DNA of 7,404 nt, from assembly GCA_903910215.1 (NCBI GenBank), contig CAIVYV010000208.1, positions 1-7,404 of the forward strand, read 5' to 3'. The notes under the pieces were generated by a model that was given only the letters and a program-made list of their open reading frames with translations, was not told where the DNA came from and ran no database searches. Shown here piece by piece: positions 1 to 5,971 of the stretch (its first letter is position 1; each line of letters opens with the position of its first letter). The DNA is from an uncultured Pseudomonadota bacterium (lineage in GTDB: Bacteria; Pseudomonadota; Gammaproteobacteria; Steroidobacterales; Steroidobacteraceae). Position numbers and translations under genes: made by a program.

Positions 1-231
1 CACGCGTCGGGAGGCCTCGCGGACGACGGCAAAGGCTTCCGGTAGCAGCTGATCAAGCGTGGCGCCGGCAGCGAGACGGGAACGGAACTCCTCGGTCTTG
101 GCCTTCAAGGCCTCGTCACGGAGCGCCTGCAGCGCGGACTCGAAGGCGGTCGCTGCGCGCACTTCACGGGACATGGCTTTCAGCAGCCGCTCGTTGCGGC
201 TGCCGAAAATACGGGTGAGGAAATTCAGCAC
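1..231 (-). CDS. secA: SecA preprotein translocase ATPase, N-terminal fragment (runs off left edge)
   Basis: SecA is the cytosolic ATPase motor that pushes unfolded preproteins through the SecYEG channel. Only the first 77 codons are present; the gene continues past the left edge. The fragment shows the classic SecA start: a hydrophobic and basic opening (LNFLTRIFGSRNER), then EALKAKTEEFRSRL, and the highly conserved PEAFAVVREASRR, closely matching E. coli SecA residues 1-77. The start is a GTG codon at 229-231. It is supported by an AAGGT Shine-Dalgarno-like sequence about 10 bases upstream, by conservation of the protein from residue 2 onward, and by the lack of any other start codon in the nearby upstream frame. 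The ATP-binding domains lie outside the window. The gene follows the M23 peptidase gene after 77 bp, a position that secM occupies upstream of secA in E. coli. Confidence 0.96.
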   Translation of the reverse strand, partial: MLNFLTRIFGSRNERLLKAMSREVRAATAFESALQALRDEALKAKTEEFRSRLAAGATLDQLLPEAFAVVREASRRV

Positions 232-253
232 TGAGTGGTAGACCTTGCGGCTA

Positions 254-273
254 AAACCGCCATTTTACGGTTT
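254..273. repeat. Short inverted repeat in the M23-secA spacer
   Basis: AAACCG (254-259) and CGGTTT (268-273) form a perfect 6-bp inverted repeat with an 8-base centre. The centre contains the candidate -10 hexamer of the secA promoter. There is no T-run next to it, so it is not a convincing terminator for the M23 gene. It could be a protein-binding dyad or simply chance. Confidence 0.3.
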
Positions 274-290
274 GACGGTCGGCAGGTCGA
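262..290 (-). promoter_or_regulatory. Candidate sigma-70 promoter for secA
   Basis: On the minus strand, TCGACC (285-290) matches the -35 consensus at 4 of 6 bases. TAAAAT (262-267) matches the -10 consensus at 5 of 6. They are separated by exactly 17 bases. Transcription would start near 255, giving a leader of about 24 bases before the secA GTG. The site lies in the only non-coding DNA between the M23 gene and secA, and it is relatively AT-rich for this window. This is a by-eye match, so chance occurrence is possible, and secA could also be read through from the M23 gene. Confidence 0.38.
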
Positions 291-308
291 ATGGTTCAAC
301 GACCGACG

Positions 309-1217
309 TCAACGGTCGATGTAGGCGAGCGGGTTGACGTGACGCCCGTTGCGCAGAACCTCGAAATGCACGTGAGGACCGGTGGAACGACCCGTCGAGC
401 CCATGGCAGCAATCTGTTGCCCGCGGGTGACCGCATCTCCGACCCGAACTTTTAGATCACGGTTGTGCGCGTAGCGAGTCACGAAGCCGTCCCCGTGGGA
501 GACATCGACTACGAGTCCGTATCCACTACGTTCGCCTGCATACGTCACCACACCGGCACCGACCGAAATCACCGCATCGCCTTCGTTGCCCGCGAAATCC
601 ACCCCGAGGTGCCAGGTGCCGTGGCCCGTGAAAGGATCTTGCCGAGTACCGAAGCCCGACGATAGATAACCCTGCCGCACCGGACGCCCATCGGGCAGCG
701 TCTGACGACGTAAATCCCGCTGTAAAATCAGGCTCTCCAGCACACCCAACTGCACATCGCGCGACGCGAGCTGAGACTCGAGTGCATCGATCATCGAGGT
801 CAGATCTGGCGCTGCGGCAGGCTCACCCGGCAGTTCAGGACCACCCATCGCGACCGGCGAGCCGAAGTCGAATTCGCGCGAATCGATATTGGCCATATCG
901 ACAAGCCGCTTGCCAAGCTCGTCCAACCGCACGAGTTGCGCATTGGCCTGACCGACACGCGCCGAGAGCACGTCGATGCGCTCCTGCACACGCGCACGCA
1001 AATCCTCGATTTCCCGCTTCTGCTGCAGCGCCGAGCGAGCGATGCCACCTGGCGTGGTCGAATCCAGAATCGCACCCGAGCCAAGCTGAACGCCCGCGTA
1101 GAAGGCACCTGCCATCACGGAAAAAAGCACAGCAACAGCCGTGGCAATCACCAAACGACCGGACAAGTCGATGCGGGATGCGCCAGCCGCGCGGCGCGCA
1201 AATACGATCAGTCTCAT
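309..1217 (-). CDS. M23-family (LytM/NlpD-like) membrane-anchored metallopeptidase
   Basis: This is a predicted zinc peptidase of family M23, whose members cut peptide cross-links in peptidoglycan or, when degenerate, activate amidases. The 302-residue protein has a basic N-terminus, one transmembrane segment at about residues 21-45 (an uncleaved signal anchor), helical and probably coiled-coil stretches at about 62-106 and 138-170, and a C-terminal M23 domain at about 183-300. All key residues of an active enzyme are visible: H203 and D207 (HLGVD) and H284 (second histidine of HVH) as zinc ligands, plus H251 (RYAH) and H282 as catalytic histidines. It is therefore unlikely to be a non-catalytic activator of the EnvC/NlpD type. 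The ATG start has a G-rich sequence (1226-1230) 8 bases upstream. It diverges from the DciA-like gene and precedes secA. An M23 gene beside secA recurs in non-enteric proteobacteria; its exact cell wall substrate cannot be told from sequence. Confidence 0.92.
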   Translation of the reverse strand: MRLIVFARRAAGASRIDLSGRLVIATAVAVLFSVMAGAFYAGVQLGSGAILDSTTPGGIARSALQQKREIEDLRARVQERIDVLSARVGQANAQLVRLDELGKRLVDMANIDSREFDFGSPVAMGGPELPGEPAAAPDLTSMIDALESQLASRDVQLGVLESLILQRDLRRQTLPDGRPVRQGYLSSGFGTRQDPFTGHGTWHLGVDFAGNEGDAVISVGAGVVTYAGERSGYGLVVDVSHGDGFVTRYAHNRDLKVRVGDAVTRGQQIAAMGSTGRSTGPHVHFEVLRNGRHVNPLAYIDR

Positions 1218-1321
1218 ACGCCAGACCCCCGATTGCGGCGGGAGAGAAGATCGCCGACAGACCCTCGCGATGCGATACTCGCGTCGCCAGACGGGTCGAC
1301 GGCCCGAACAGGCCGGGGACT
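1218..1321. promoter_or_regulatory. Divergent spacer between the M23 gene and the DciA-like gene, with an imperfect dyad
   Basis: This 104-bp spacer must carry the start signals of two genes read in opposite directions. Its clearest structure is a dyad at 1267-1287: nine paired positions around a 3-base centre, eight of them Watson-Crick, with T1271 facing G1283. That odd pair is a G-U wobble in rightward RNA but an A-C mismatch in leftward RNA. An extended -10-like sequence (TGCGATACT, 1271-1279) lies inside the dyad on the plus strand, but I find no well-spaced -35. A second, weaker stem (1300-1304 with 1311-1315) sits just before the DciA-like start. No confident promoter can be named for either gene. 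Confidence 0.35.
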
Positions 1322-1708
1322 ATGCCCAAATCAACTGTGCGAAACAACCCAAAATCGGCCAAAACGGCGACAGGCTCGGCACGCCCGAGAGGGAAGCCCT
1401 TGGAAATCAAGGACTTGCTCGCGCAGGCCGGCCTCGGTCAGCAGCGGCTCGCGGCGGCGGCGCACCGCGTCGAAGACTGGAAGGACTTTCTGGCGACGTT
1501 ATGGGGCGAGGAACTCGCCGGCGCGGTCACTCAAGTGAGCGTCCGGGAAGGTTGTCTAACGCTGCATGCCGCCAACGCGGCCTGGTCGGCCCGCTTACGT
1601 TACGCGCTCGCTGAACACTGGAGCGCCATCGTGGCGCGAGACGCCTCGTTGAAAAAATCGCTGGTGCGGATTCAGCCAGCCGCCGCCAGCGCGGGCGGTC
1701 GCACATAA
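1322..1708 (+). CDS. dciA: DUF721 family protein, DciA-like replicative helicase loader
   Basis: This is the only rightward gene in the window. It encodes 128 residues. The first 26 are basic and low in complexity, rich in K, R, S, T and P. A compact domain with the DUF721 pattern follows at about residues 28-118: an amphipathic helix (IKDLLAQAG), a W-containing helix (WKDFLATLWG), and the signature strand-helix GCLTLHAANAAWSARLRYAL. DciA proteins load the replicative helicase DnaB in bacteria that lack DnaC, and DUF721 genes near secA and lpxC are known in pseudomonads and relatives. Assignment to DciA itself is inferred from family and context. The ATG at 1322 has AGG 9 bases upstream; an in-frame TTG at 1400 preceded by AGGGAAG is a possible alternative that would remove the basic tail. 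An open frame continues far upstream but overlaps the M23 gene and shows no DUF721 similarity there. The last 37 bp overlap the lpxC 3' end on the other strand. Confidence 0.8.
   Translation: MPKSTVRNNPKSAKTATGSARPRGKPLEIKDLLAQAGLGQQRLAAAAHRVEDWKDFLATLWGEELAGAVTQVSVREGCLTLHAANAAWSARLRYALAEHWSAIVARDASLKKSLVRIQPAAASAGGRT
1652..1680 (-). terminator. Weak intrinsic terminator candidate at the end of lpxC
   Basis: On the minus strand, GCTGG (1676-1680) can pair with CCAGC (1660-1664) across an 11-base loop containing the lpxC stop codon. GA and then six T (1652-1657) follow. A competing 6-bp pairing uses CGCTGG at 1686-1691 with 1659-1664. The stem is short, so efficiency is doubtful. The U-run is one of the longest in this GC-rich window and is in the right place to end the leftward cluster before it runs antisense through the DciA-like gene. 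It lies inside that gene's coding sequence, where the A-run encodes lysine codons, so it may be coincidental. Confidence 0.35.
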
Positions 1709-2592
1709 GAAATCGGCGCGTCCTCGGGACGCTCGAATACCACCGCCTCCCAAGCGGCAGGGTCGGCGAGCACGGTACGCAGCAGACGGTTGTTCAGACC
1801 GTGACCCGACTTGAAGGCTGTGAACTCGCCGATCAGTGAAAAGCCGAGCAGATACAGATCACCGATGGCATCGAGGATCTTGTGTTTGACGAACTCGTCC
1901 TCGTAGCGCAAGCCACCCTCGTTCAACACTTTCGAATCATCGAGCACGATGGCGTTGTCGAGGTTGCCCCCGAGCGCAAGGTTGCGCGAGCGCATGAACT
2001 CGAGATCACGCATGAAACCGAAAGTACGTGCACGACTGATTTCTTTGAGGAACGACGTGGTGGAAAAATCCATGGTCGCACGTTGGGCACGACGCTTGAA
2101 AATCGGATGATTGAACTCGATCTCGAAGTTCACCTTGAAGCCATCGAACGGGTCGAACCGCGCCCATTTGTCGCCGTCTTCGACCTGCACGCTCTTCTTG
2201 ATGCGGATGAATCGCTTCGGCGCACGCTGTTCTTCGATACCCGCCGACTGCAGCAGAAAGACGAAAGGTCCTGCACTGCCATCCATGATCGGCACTTCGG
2301 GTCCGGACACTTCGACGAGCGCGTTGTCGATACCGAGACCCGCGAAAGCCGACAACAGATGCTCTACTGTCGACACTTTCACGTCGCCTTTACTGAGCAC
2401 GGTTCCGAGCATGGTCTCGCCGACATTCTCGGCGCGAGCCGGGATGTCGACCGGCTCAGGCAAATCGGTCCGACGGAACACGATGCCGGTATCGGGGGCA
2501 GCCGGTCGCACCGTCATCAGGATGCGCTTACCGGTGTGCAAGCCCACACCGCTTGCCCGCATGATGTTCTTGAGAGTTCGTTGACCGACCAT
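1672..2592 (-). CDS. lpxC: LpxC, UDP-3-O-acyl-N-acetylglucosamine deacetylase
   Basis: LpxC is the cytosolic zinc enzyme that removes the acetyl group from UDP-3-O-(hydroxyacyl)-GlcNAc, the first committed step of lipid A synthesis. The protein has 306 residues (E. coli 305) and aligns from end to end. It opens with QRTLKNIMRASGVGLHTGK. The zinc ligands are H78 (in TVEHL), H237 and D241 (in KHKILDAIGD), with the general base E77, K238, and the catalytic histidine H264 (in KSGHGLNN). The hydrophobic-passage region SRARTFGFMRD is intact at about 186-196. The ATG start is supported by GGAAG (2598-2602), 5 bases upstream. The gene lies 81 bp after ftsZ, the order found in E. coli, and a strong stem-loop fills that gap. 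Its 3' end overlaps the opposing DciA-like gene by 37 bp. In enterics LpxC level is set mainly by FtsH proteolysis; the C-terminus here (RPPALAAAG) is short and ends in small residues, so whether this applies is unknown. Confidence 0.98.
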   Translation of the reverse strand: MVGQRTLKNIMRASGVGLHTGKRILMTVRPAAPDTGIVFRRTDLPEPVDIPARAENVGETMLGTVLSKGDVKVSTVEHLLSAFAGLGIDNALVEVSGPEVPIMDGSAGPFVFLLQSAGIEEQRAPKRFIRIKKSVQVEDGDKWARFDPFDGFKVNFEIEFNHPIFKRRAQRATMDFSTTSFLKEISRARTFGFMRDLEFMRSRNLALGGNLDNAIVLDDSKVLNEGGLRYEDEFVKHKILDAIGDLYLLGFSLIGEFTAFKSGHGLNNRLLRTVLADPAAWEAVVFERPEDAPISYVRPPALAAAG

Positions 2593-2604
2593 GTTTTCTT
2601 CCGA

Positions 2605-2641
2605 ATCAGGCGGCGCACCGAGGTTCGGTACGCCGCCTGAT
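2605..2641 (-). promoter_or_regulatory. Strong stem-loop in the ftsZ-lpxC gap, abutting the lpxC Shine-Dalgarno
   Basis: Positions 2605-2615 and 2631-2641 form a perfect 11-bp inverted repeat (ATCAGGCGGCG on the plus strand). Inside it 2617-2621 pairs with 2625-2629 around a 3-base loop (2622-2624). The single non-Watson-Crick position, 2616 with 2630, is a G-U wobble in the leftward transcript but an A-C mismatch in rightward RNA, so the leftward mRNA folds into an uninterrupted 17-pair hairpin. Only two bases separate it from the GGAAG Shine-Dalgarno of lpxC. There is no U-run on either side, so it is not a standard intrinsic terminator. Possible roles are mRNA processing or protection of the ftsZ 3' end, control of lpxC translation, or a DNA-binding dyad. 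Confidence 0.75.
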
Positions 2642-2673
2642 CACGACGGAGGCGAATCTTATCTCAAAGGCGG

Positions 2674-3867
2674 TCAGTCGGCCTGCCGACGCAAGAACGC
2701 CGGAATATCGAGGATGTCCTCAACCGGCTCGGCGCTGTGGACGAGTCCATCACCGGCCGCTGCCTTCAGACGCTCTATCGCCGGCACTTCCAGCTTGGCG
2801 TAATCCGAGCCCACGGCAAACGGACGGCGCACCGGACGGGCGACGCCCTCACCACGAATGCCCGTCGCACGGGTAGCCGTCGGCGCCGGCGCCGGTGCCA
2901 CTTGGACCTGCGGACGACCGAGGCCAGTCGCGACGACCGTCACGCGCAGCTCGTTGCTCAGGTTCGGATCGATGACGGTACCAACGACGACAGTCGCGTC
3001 TTCGGACGCGAATTCCTTGACGATGTTGCCGACTTCCTCGAACTCACCGATACCGAGATCCATACCGGCAGTGACGTTGACGAGGATGCCGCGAGCACCC
3101 GACAGATTCACGTCTTCGAGCAGCGGCGACGAAACGGCCATTTCAGCGGCGACGCGCGCGCGGTCTTCACCGCTCGCATGACCCGACCCCATCATCGCCA
3201 TGCCGGTCTCGCTCATCACGGTACGCACGTCGGCGAAGTCCACGTTGATGAGACCCGGGCGGGTGATGAGCTCAGCGATGCCCTGCACGGCACCCTGCAA
3301 CACGCCATTGGCGCTCTTGAAGGCATCAAGCAGCGTCGTCTTAGGTCCAAGCACTGTCAGGAGTTTTTGGTTCGGAATGGTGATGAGCGAGTCGACATGC
3401 TTAGCAAGTTCGCTCATGCCCATATCGGCAACGACGGAACGCTTGTTGCCTTCCATGTTGAACGGACGCGTCACGACCGCGACCGTGAGAATGCCGAGTT
3501 CCTTGGCGATCTGCGCAACGACCGGCGCAGCGCCCGTACCGGTGCCGCCACCCATGCCTGCGGTGATGAACAGCATGTCGCAACCTTCGATCAACTCGAT
3601 GATGCGATCACGATCTTCCATCGCAGCCTGACGACCCACGTCCGGATTCGCACCGGCACCGAGGCCCTTGGTGATGTTCGATCCGATCTGCAACGCGGTC
3701 TTGACGTTGGAGTTCTTCAACGCCTGCGAATCAGTGTTGATGCACATGAAGTCCACGCCTTCGATTCCCGATTGCACCATATGGGAGACCGCGTTGCCGC
3801 CGCCACCACCGACGCCGAGAACCTTGATTACCGCGCTTTGGCTGTAAGCATCCATCAGTTCGAACAT
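2674..3867 (-). CDS. ftsZ: FtsZ, tubulin-like division ring GTPase
   Basis: FtsZ polymerises with GTP into the cytokinetic ring at midcell. The protein has 397 residues (E. coli 383). Seen in order: the N-terminal nucleotide-binding part with GVGGGGGNAV (18-27), the tubulin signature GGGTGTG (106-112), the T7 synergy loop NVDFADV (208-214) with N208, D210 and D213 that complete the GTPase site of the next subunit, the C-terminal domain to about 317, a short Pro/Ala/Arg-rich linker (about 318-380), and the conserved C-terminal peptide DILDIPAFLRRQAD, which binds FtsA and ZipA. The start MFELMDAY matches the E. coli N-terminus in length, and AGGAG (3877-3881) lies 9 bases upstream of the ATG. 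It follows ftsA after 34 bp, and the excellent Shine-Dalgarno fits the known need for more FtsZ than FtsA. Confidence 0.99.
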   Translation of the reverse strand: MFELMDAYSQSAVIKVLGVGGGGGNAVSHMVQSGIEGVDFMCINTDSQALKNSNVKTALQIGSNITKGLGAGANPDVGRQAAMEDRDRIIELIEGCDMLFITAGMGGGTGTGAAPVVAQIAKELGILTVAVVTRPFNMEGNKRSVVADMGMSELAKHVDSLITIPNQKLLTVLGPKTTLLDAFKSANGVLQGAVQGIAELITRPGLINVDFADVRTVMSETGMAMMGSGHASGEDRARVAAEMAVSSPLLEDVNLSGARGILVNVTAGMDLGIGEFEEVGNIVKEFASEDATVVVGTVIDPNLSNELRVTVVATGLGRPQVQVAPAPAPTATRATGIRGEGVARPVRRPFAVGSDYAKLEVPAIERLKAAAGDGLVHSAEPVEDILDIPAFLRRQAD

Positions 3868-3901
3868 GTTGAGTCGCTCCTGTGTCGTGAATGTCGAAAG
3901 T

Positions 3902-5137
3902 TCAAAAATTTCCCTGGAACCAATTCTTCATGCGGTCAACCATGCTGCGTGCGCCGCCTGCAATGGCGCGGCTACGCTGACCTGGCACGGTGTGATCGCG
4001 GCCGTAGAGCAACAGGCCGACGCCCGTCGCATGTATCGGATTGCTGGTGACATCGGCGATGCCACGCACACCGGCTGGCACACCGAGGCGCACCGGCAAA
4101 TGGAAAACCTCTTCGGCGAGCTCGATGGCGCCTTCCATCTTGGCGCTGCCACCGGTCAGCACGATGCCTGCTGCGATGACTTCCTCGAAGCCACTGCGGC
4201 GCAACTCTTCCTGGATGAGCGCGAACAACTCTTCGTATCGCGGCTCGACCACCTCAGCAAGCGTTTGGCGCGCAAGACGCCGGGCTGGACGATCGCCCAC
4301 ACTCGGCACTTCGATCGTCTCGTCCGAGTTGGCGAGTTGCGAGAGCGCACAGGCGTAACGAAGCTTGATCTCTTCCGCACTCGGCGTCGGCGTACGCATC
4401 GAGACGGCGATGTCGTTCGTGACCTGATCGCCGGCGATCGGGATGACGGCGGTGTGCCGAATCGCACCATGCGAGAACACGGCGATGTCAGTCGTCCCAC
4501 CACCGATATCGACGATACAAACACCGAGGTCCTTCTCATCCTCGGTCAGCACCGCATAGCTCGAGGCCAGCTGCTCGAGCACGATGTCATCGACCGCGAG
4601 ACCGCAGCGCTGAATGCACTTCTCGATGTTCTGGGCGGCACTATCGGCACCCGTGACGATGTGGACCTTCGCCTCGAGGCGCACGCCGGACATACCCACC
4701 GGATCGCGGATGCCCTCTTGGCCGTCGATGATGAATTCCTGCGGCAACACGTGCAGAATTTTTTGATCGGCCGGGATCGCGACCGCCTTGGCCGCATCGA
4801 TCACATGCTCGACGTCGACCTGCTGCACTTCCTTGTCGCGAATGGCGACGACGCCGTGCGAGTTGAGACTGCGAACGTGGCTGCCCGCAATACCGGCAAA
4901 GACCGAGTGGATCTCGCAGCCGGCCATCAACTCCGCCTCTTCGACAGCGCGCTGGATCGACTGCACGGTCGACTCGATGTTCACGACCACGCCACGCTTC
5001 AAACCGCGCGAGGGCTGAGAGCCGATGCCGATGATTTCGATGCTGTTGTCGGCGGCGATCTCGCCCACCAACGCCACCACCTTGGAGGTGCCGATGTCCA
5101 ATCCGACGATGAGCTGTCTGTCCGTTTTCTTCGCCAT
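3902..5137 (-). CDS. ftsA: FtsA, actin-like membrane tether of the Z-ring
   Basis: FtsA is an actin-fold ATP-binding protein that links FtsZ to the inner membrane and recruits later division proteins. The protein has 411 residues (E. coli 420). Visible are the phosphate-1 loop VGLDIGTSKV (11-20), the FtsA-specific 1C subdomain at about 85-165 in place of actin subdomain 1B, phosphate-2 VDIGGGTTDIAV (209-220), and the adenosine motif GIVLTGGSAKMEG (324-336). A C-terminal amphipathic helix (SMVDRMKNWFQGNF) serves as the membrane-targeting sequence. The ATG start, 21 bp after ftsQ, is preceded by a modest GGAACGG sequence, weaker than that of ftsZ. This is consistent with a lower FtsA than FtsZ level. 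No key motif is missing. Confidence 0.98.
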   Translation of the reverse strand: MAKKTDRQLIVGLDIGTSKVVALVGEIAADNSIEIIGIGSQPSRGLKRGVVVNIESTVQSIQRAVEEAELMAGCEIHSVFAGIAGSHVRSLNSHGVVAIRDKEVQQVDVEHVIDAAKAVAIPADQKILHVLPQEFIIDGQEGIRDPVGMSGVRLEAKVHIVTGADSAAQNIEKCIQRCGLAVDDIVLEQLASSYAVLTEDEKDLGVCIVDIGGGTTDIAVFSHGAIRHTAVIPIAGDQVTNDIAVSMRTPTPSAEEIKLRYACALSQLANSDETIEVPSVGDRPARRLARQTLAEVVEPRYEELFALIQEELRRSGFEEVIAAGIVLTGGSAKMEGAIELAEEVFHLPVRLGVPAGVRGIADVTSNPIHATGVGLLLYGRDHTVPGQRSRAIAGGARSMVDRMKNWFQGNF

Positions 5138-5158
5138 GTTCGCTGCCGTTCCGTGTAA

Positions 5159-5956
5159 TCAGCCTTCAGAGGTTTCGTCGAATTCGTCTACCGCAGCGAC
5201 CTTGGTGCCACCGCGCCAACCCACCGCGAAGCCATTCGTGTAACGCATGTCGACGTAGGCCATCTCAGCACCACGCTGCACGACGAGGCGCAAAGCAGCC
5301 GCGACGAAGCGATCGAAGCGCTCATCGACCTGCCGACGACCGAGACGCACCTTCACGCCATTATCGAGATCGATCTCCCACGCGCCGCGCGCATCGAGAC
5401 GAAGCGCGACGATGCGTACACCGCCTTCGATCAAGCGACCCTGAATCGCAAAGTAGCGCTGCGCGACGAGACCCTCGGCACCGTTCGGTCCCGTCAGTCG
5501 CGGCAACTCAGGTGGAATGAATCGCGCCTCGCTCAAAAACAACTCACCGCGCGCATTGAGCAGGCCGTTGGCGCCCCAACGCGCCGCTGCGACTTGCTCA
5601 GTGATCTGCACTGTCAAGCCACGTGGCCACTGCCTCGCGACGCTCGCCGTATCAACCCACGGCAGTTCCTCGATCGCCCGCTGTAGCGTGGCGAGATTCA
5701 CCGACACGAGACCCGCCTCGTATAGACGATCGCGCACCGCCTGCTCGACATCCATCGGTGAGACGCGCTGGAAGCGACCCTGCACCGTGACACGATCGAT
5801 CGGCTGATCGAGTGCAATCACGATCATGCCGCCAAAGGCCGCGATCACCGCGACGCCAGCGAAGCTGTAGATCCAACGACGCCAGTCGATGACGGGCCAT
5901 TGCCATCGACCCTCTTCCTGACGACGACGATTACGGGGTTTACCGGCTCCGAACAT
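5159..5956 (-). CDS. ftsQ: FtsQ, divisome scaffold protein
   Basis: FtsQ is a bitopic inner-membrane protein that joins FtsB and FtsL in the core divisome. The 265-residue protein has a short basic cytoplasmic tail (KPRNRRRQEE), one transmembrane segment at about residues 28-50, a POTRA domain at about 53-121 (IDRVTVQG at its start, VQITEQVAAARWG at its end), and a beta domain to about 250 ending in YVDMRYTNGFAVGW, the conserved region that contacts FtsB in E. coli. I chose the ATG at 5956 because a near-perfect GAGGAGG (5965-5971) lies 8 bases upstream. A longer reading from GTG at 5980 would add eight residues, overlap ddlB by 11 bp, lacks a clear Shine-Dalgarno, and would put the strong one inside the gene. 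With this start the gap to ddlB is 13 bp. Confidence 0.95.
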   Translation of the reverse strand: MFGAGKPRNRRRQEEGRWQWPVIDWRRWIYSFAGVAVIAAFGGMIVIALDQPIDRVTVQGRFQRVSPMDVEQAVRDRLYEAGLVSVNLATLQRAIEELPWVDTASVARQWPRGLTVQITEQVAAARWGANGLLNARGELFLSEARFIPPELPRLTGPNGAEGLVAQRYFAIQGRLIEGGVRIVALRLDARGAWEIDLDNGVKVRLGRRQVDERFDRFVAAALRLVVQRGAEMAYVDMRYTNGFAVGWRGGTKVAAVDEFDETSEG

Positions 5957-5964
5957 GTTCAGCG

Positions 5965-5971
5965 CCTCCTC
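5965..5971 (-). promoter_or_regulatory. Ribosome-binding site of ftsQ, overlapping the ddlB stop
   Basis: GAGGAGG on the minus strand lies 8 bases before the ATG at 5956 and shares two bases with the TGA stop of ddlB (5970-5972). It decides the ftsQ start in favour of ATG 5956 over GTG 5980, and its position suggests that ribosomes finishing ddlB help initiate ftsQ. Confidence 0.8.

Noticed and set aside
782..1321. Long N-terminal extension of the DciA-like gene
   Set aside because: The same frame stays open upstream, but the extension is antisense to the M23 gene and is R/P/H-rich without similarity to DUF721. The family domain starts after the ATG at 1322.
835..1410. 191-codon leftward frame overlapping the M23 gene and the divergent spacer
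   Set aside because: It lies in another frame of the clear M23 gene, is rich in R, G and C, and has no recognisable domain.
1882..2640. 252-codon rightward open frame opposite lpxC
   Set aside because: Antisense shadow of lpxC; its end runs through the intergenic stem-loop and it shows no protein-like features.
2593..2673. Reading the ftsZ-lpxC stem-loop as a rho-independent terminator
   Set aside because: No U-run follows the stem on either strand; the leftward transcript continues with a purine-rich Shine-Dalgarno sequence.
2656..2684. lpxC promoter around TAAGAT (2656-2661, minus strand)
   Set aside because: The hexamer matches the -10 consensus at only 4 of 6 bases, and no acceptable -35 lies 15-19 bases upstream.
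2737..4050. 437-codon rightward open frame opposite ftsZ
   Set aside because: It is antisense to the full length of a certain ftsZ. Its translation is rich in R, H and D with no recognisable domain, as expected from the complement of GC-biased codons.
3866..5158. 430-codon rightward open frame opposite ftsA
   Set aside because: It mirrors ftsA almost exactly. Composition is R/H/D-heavy, it has no family motifs and no ribosome-binding site of note.
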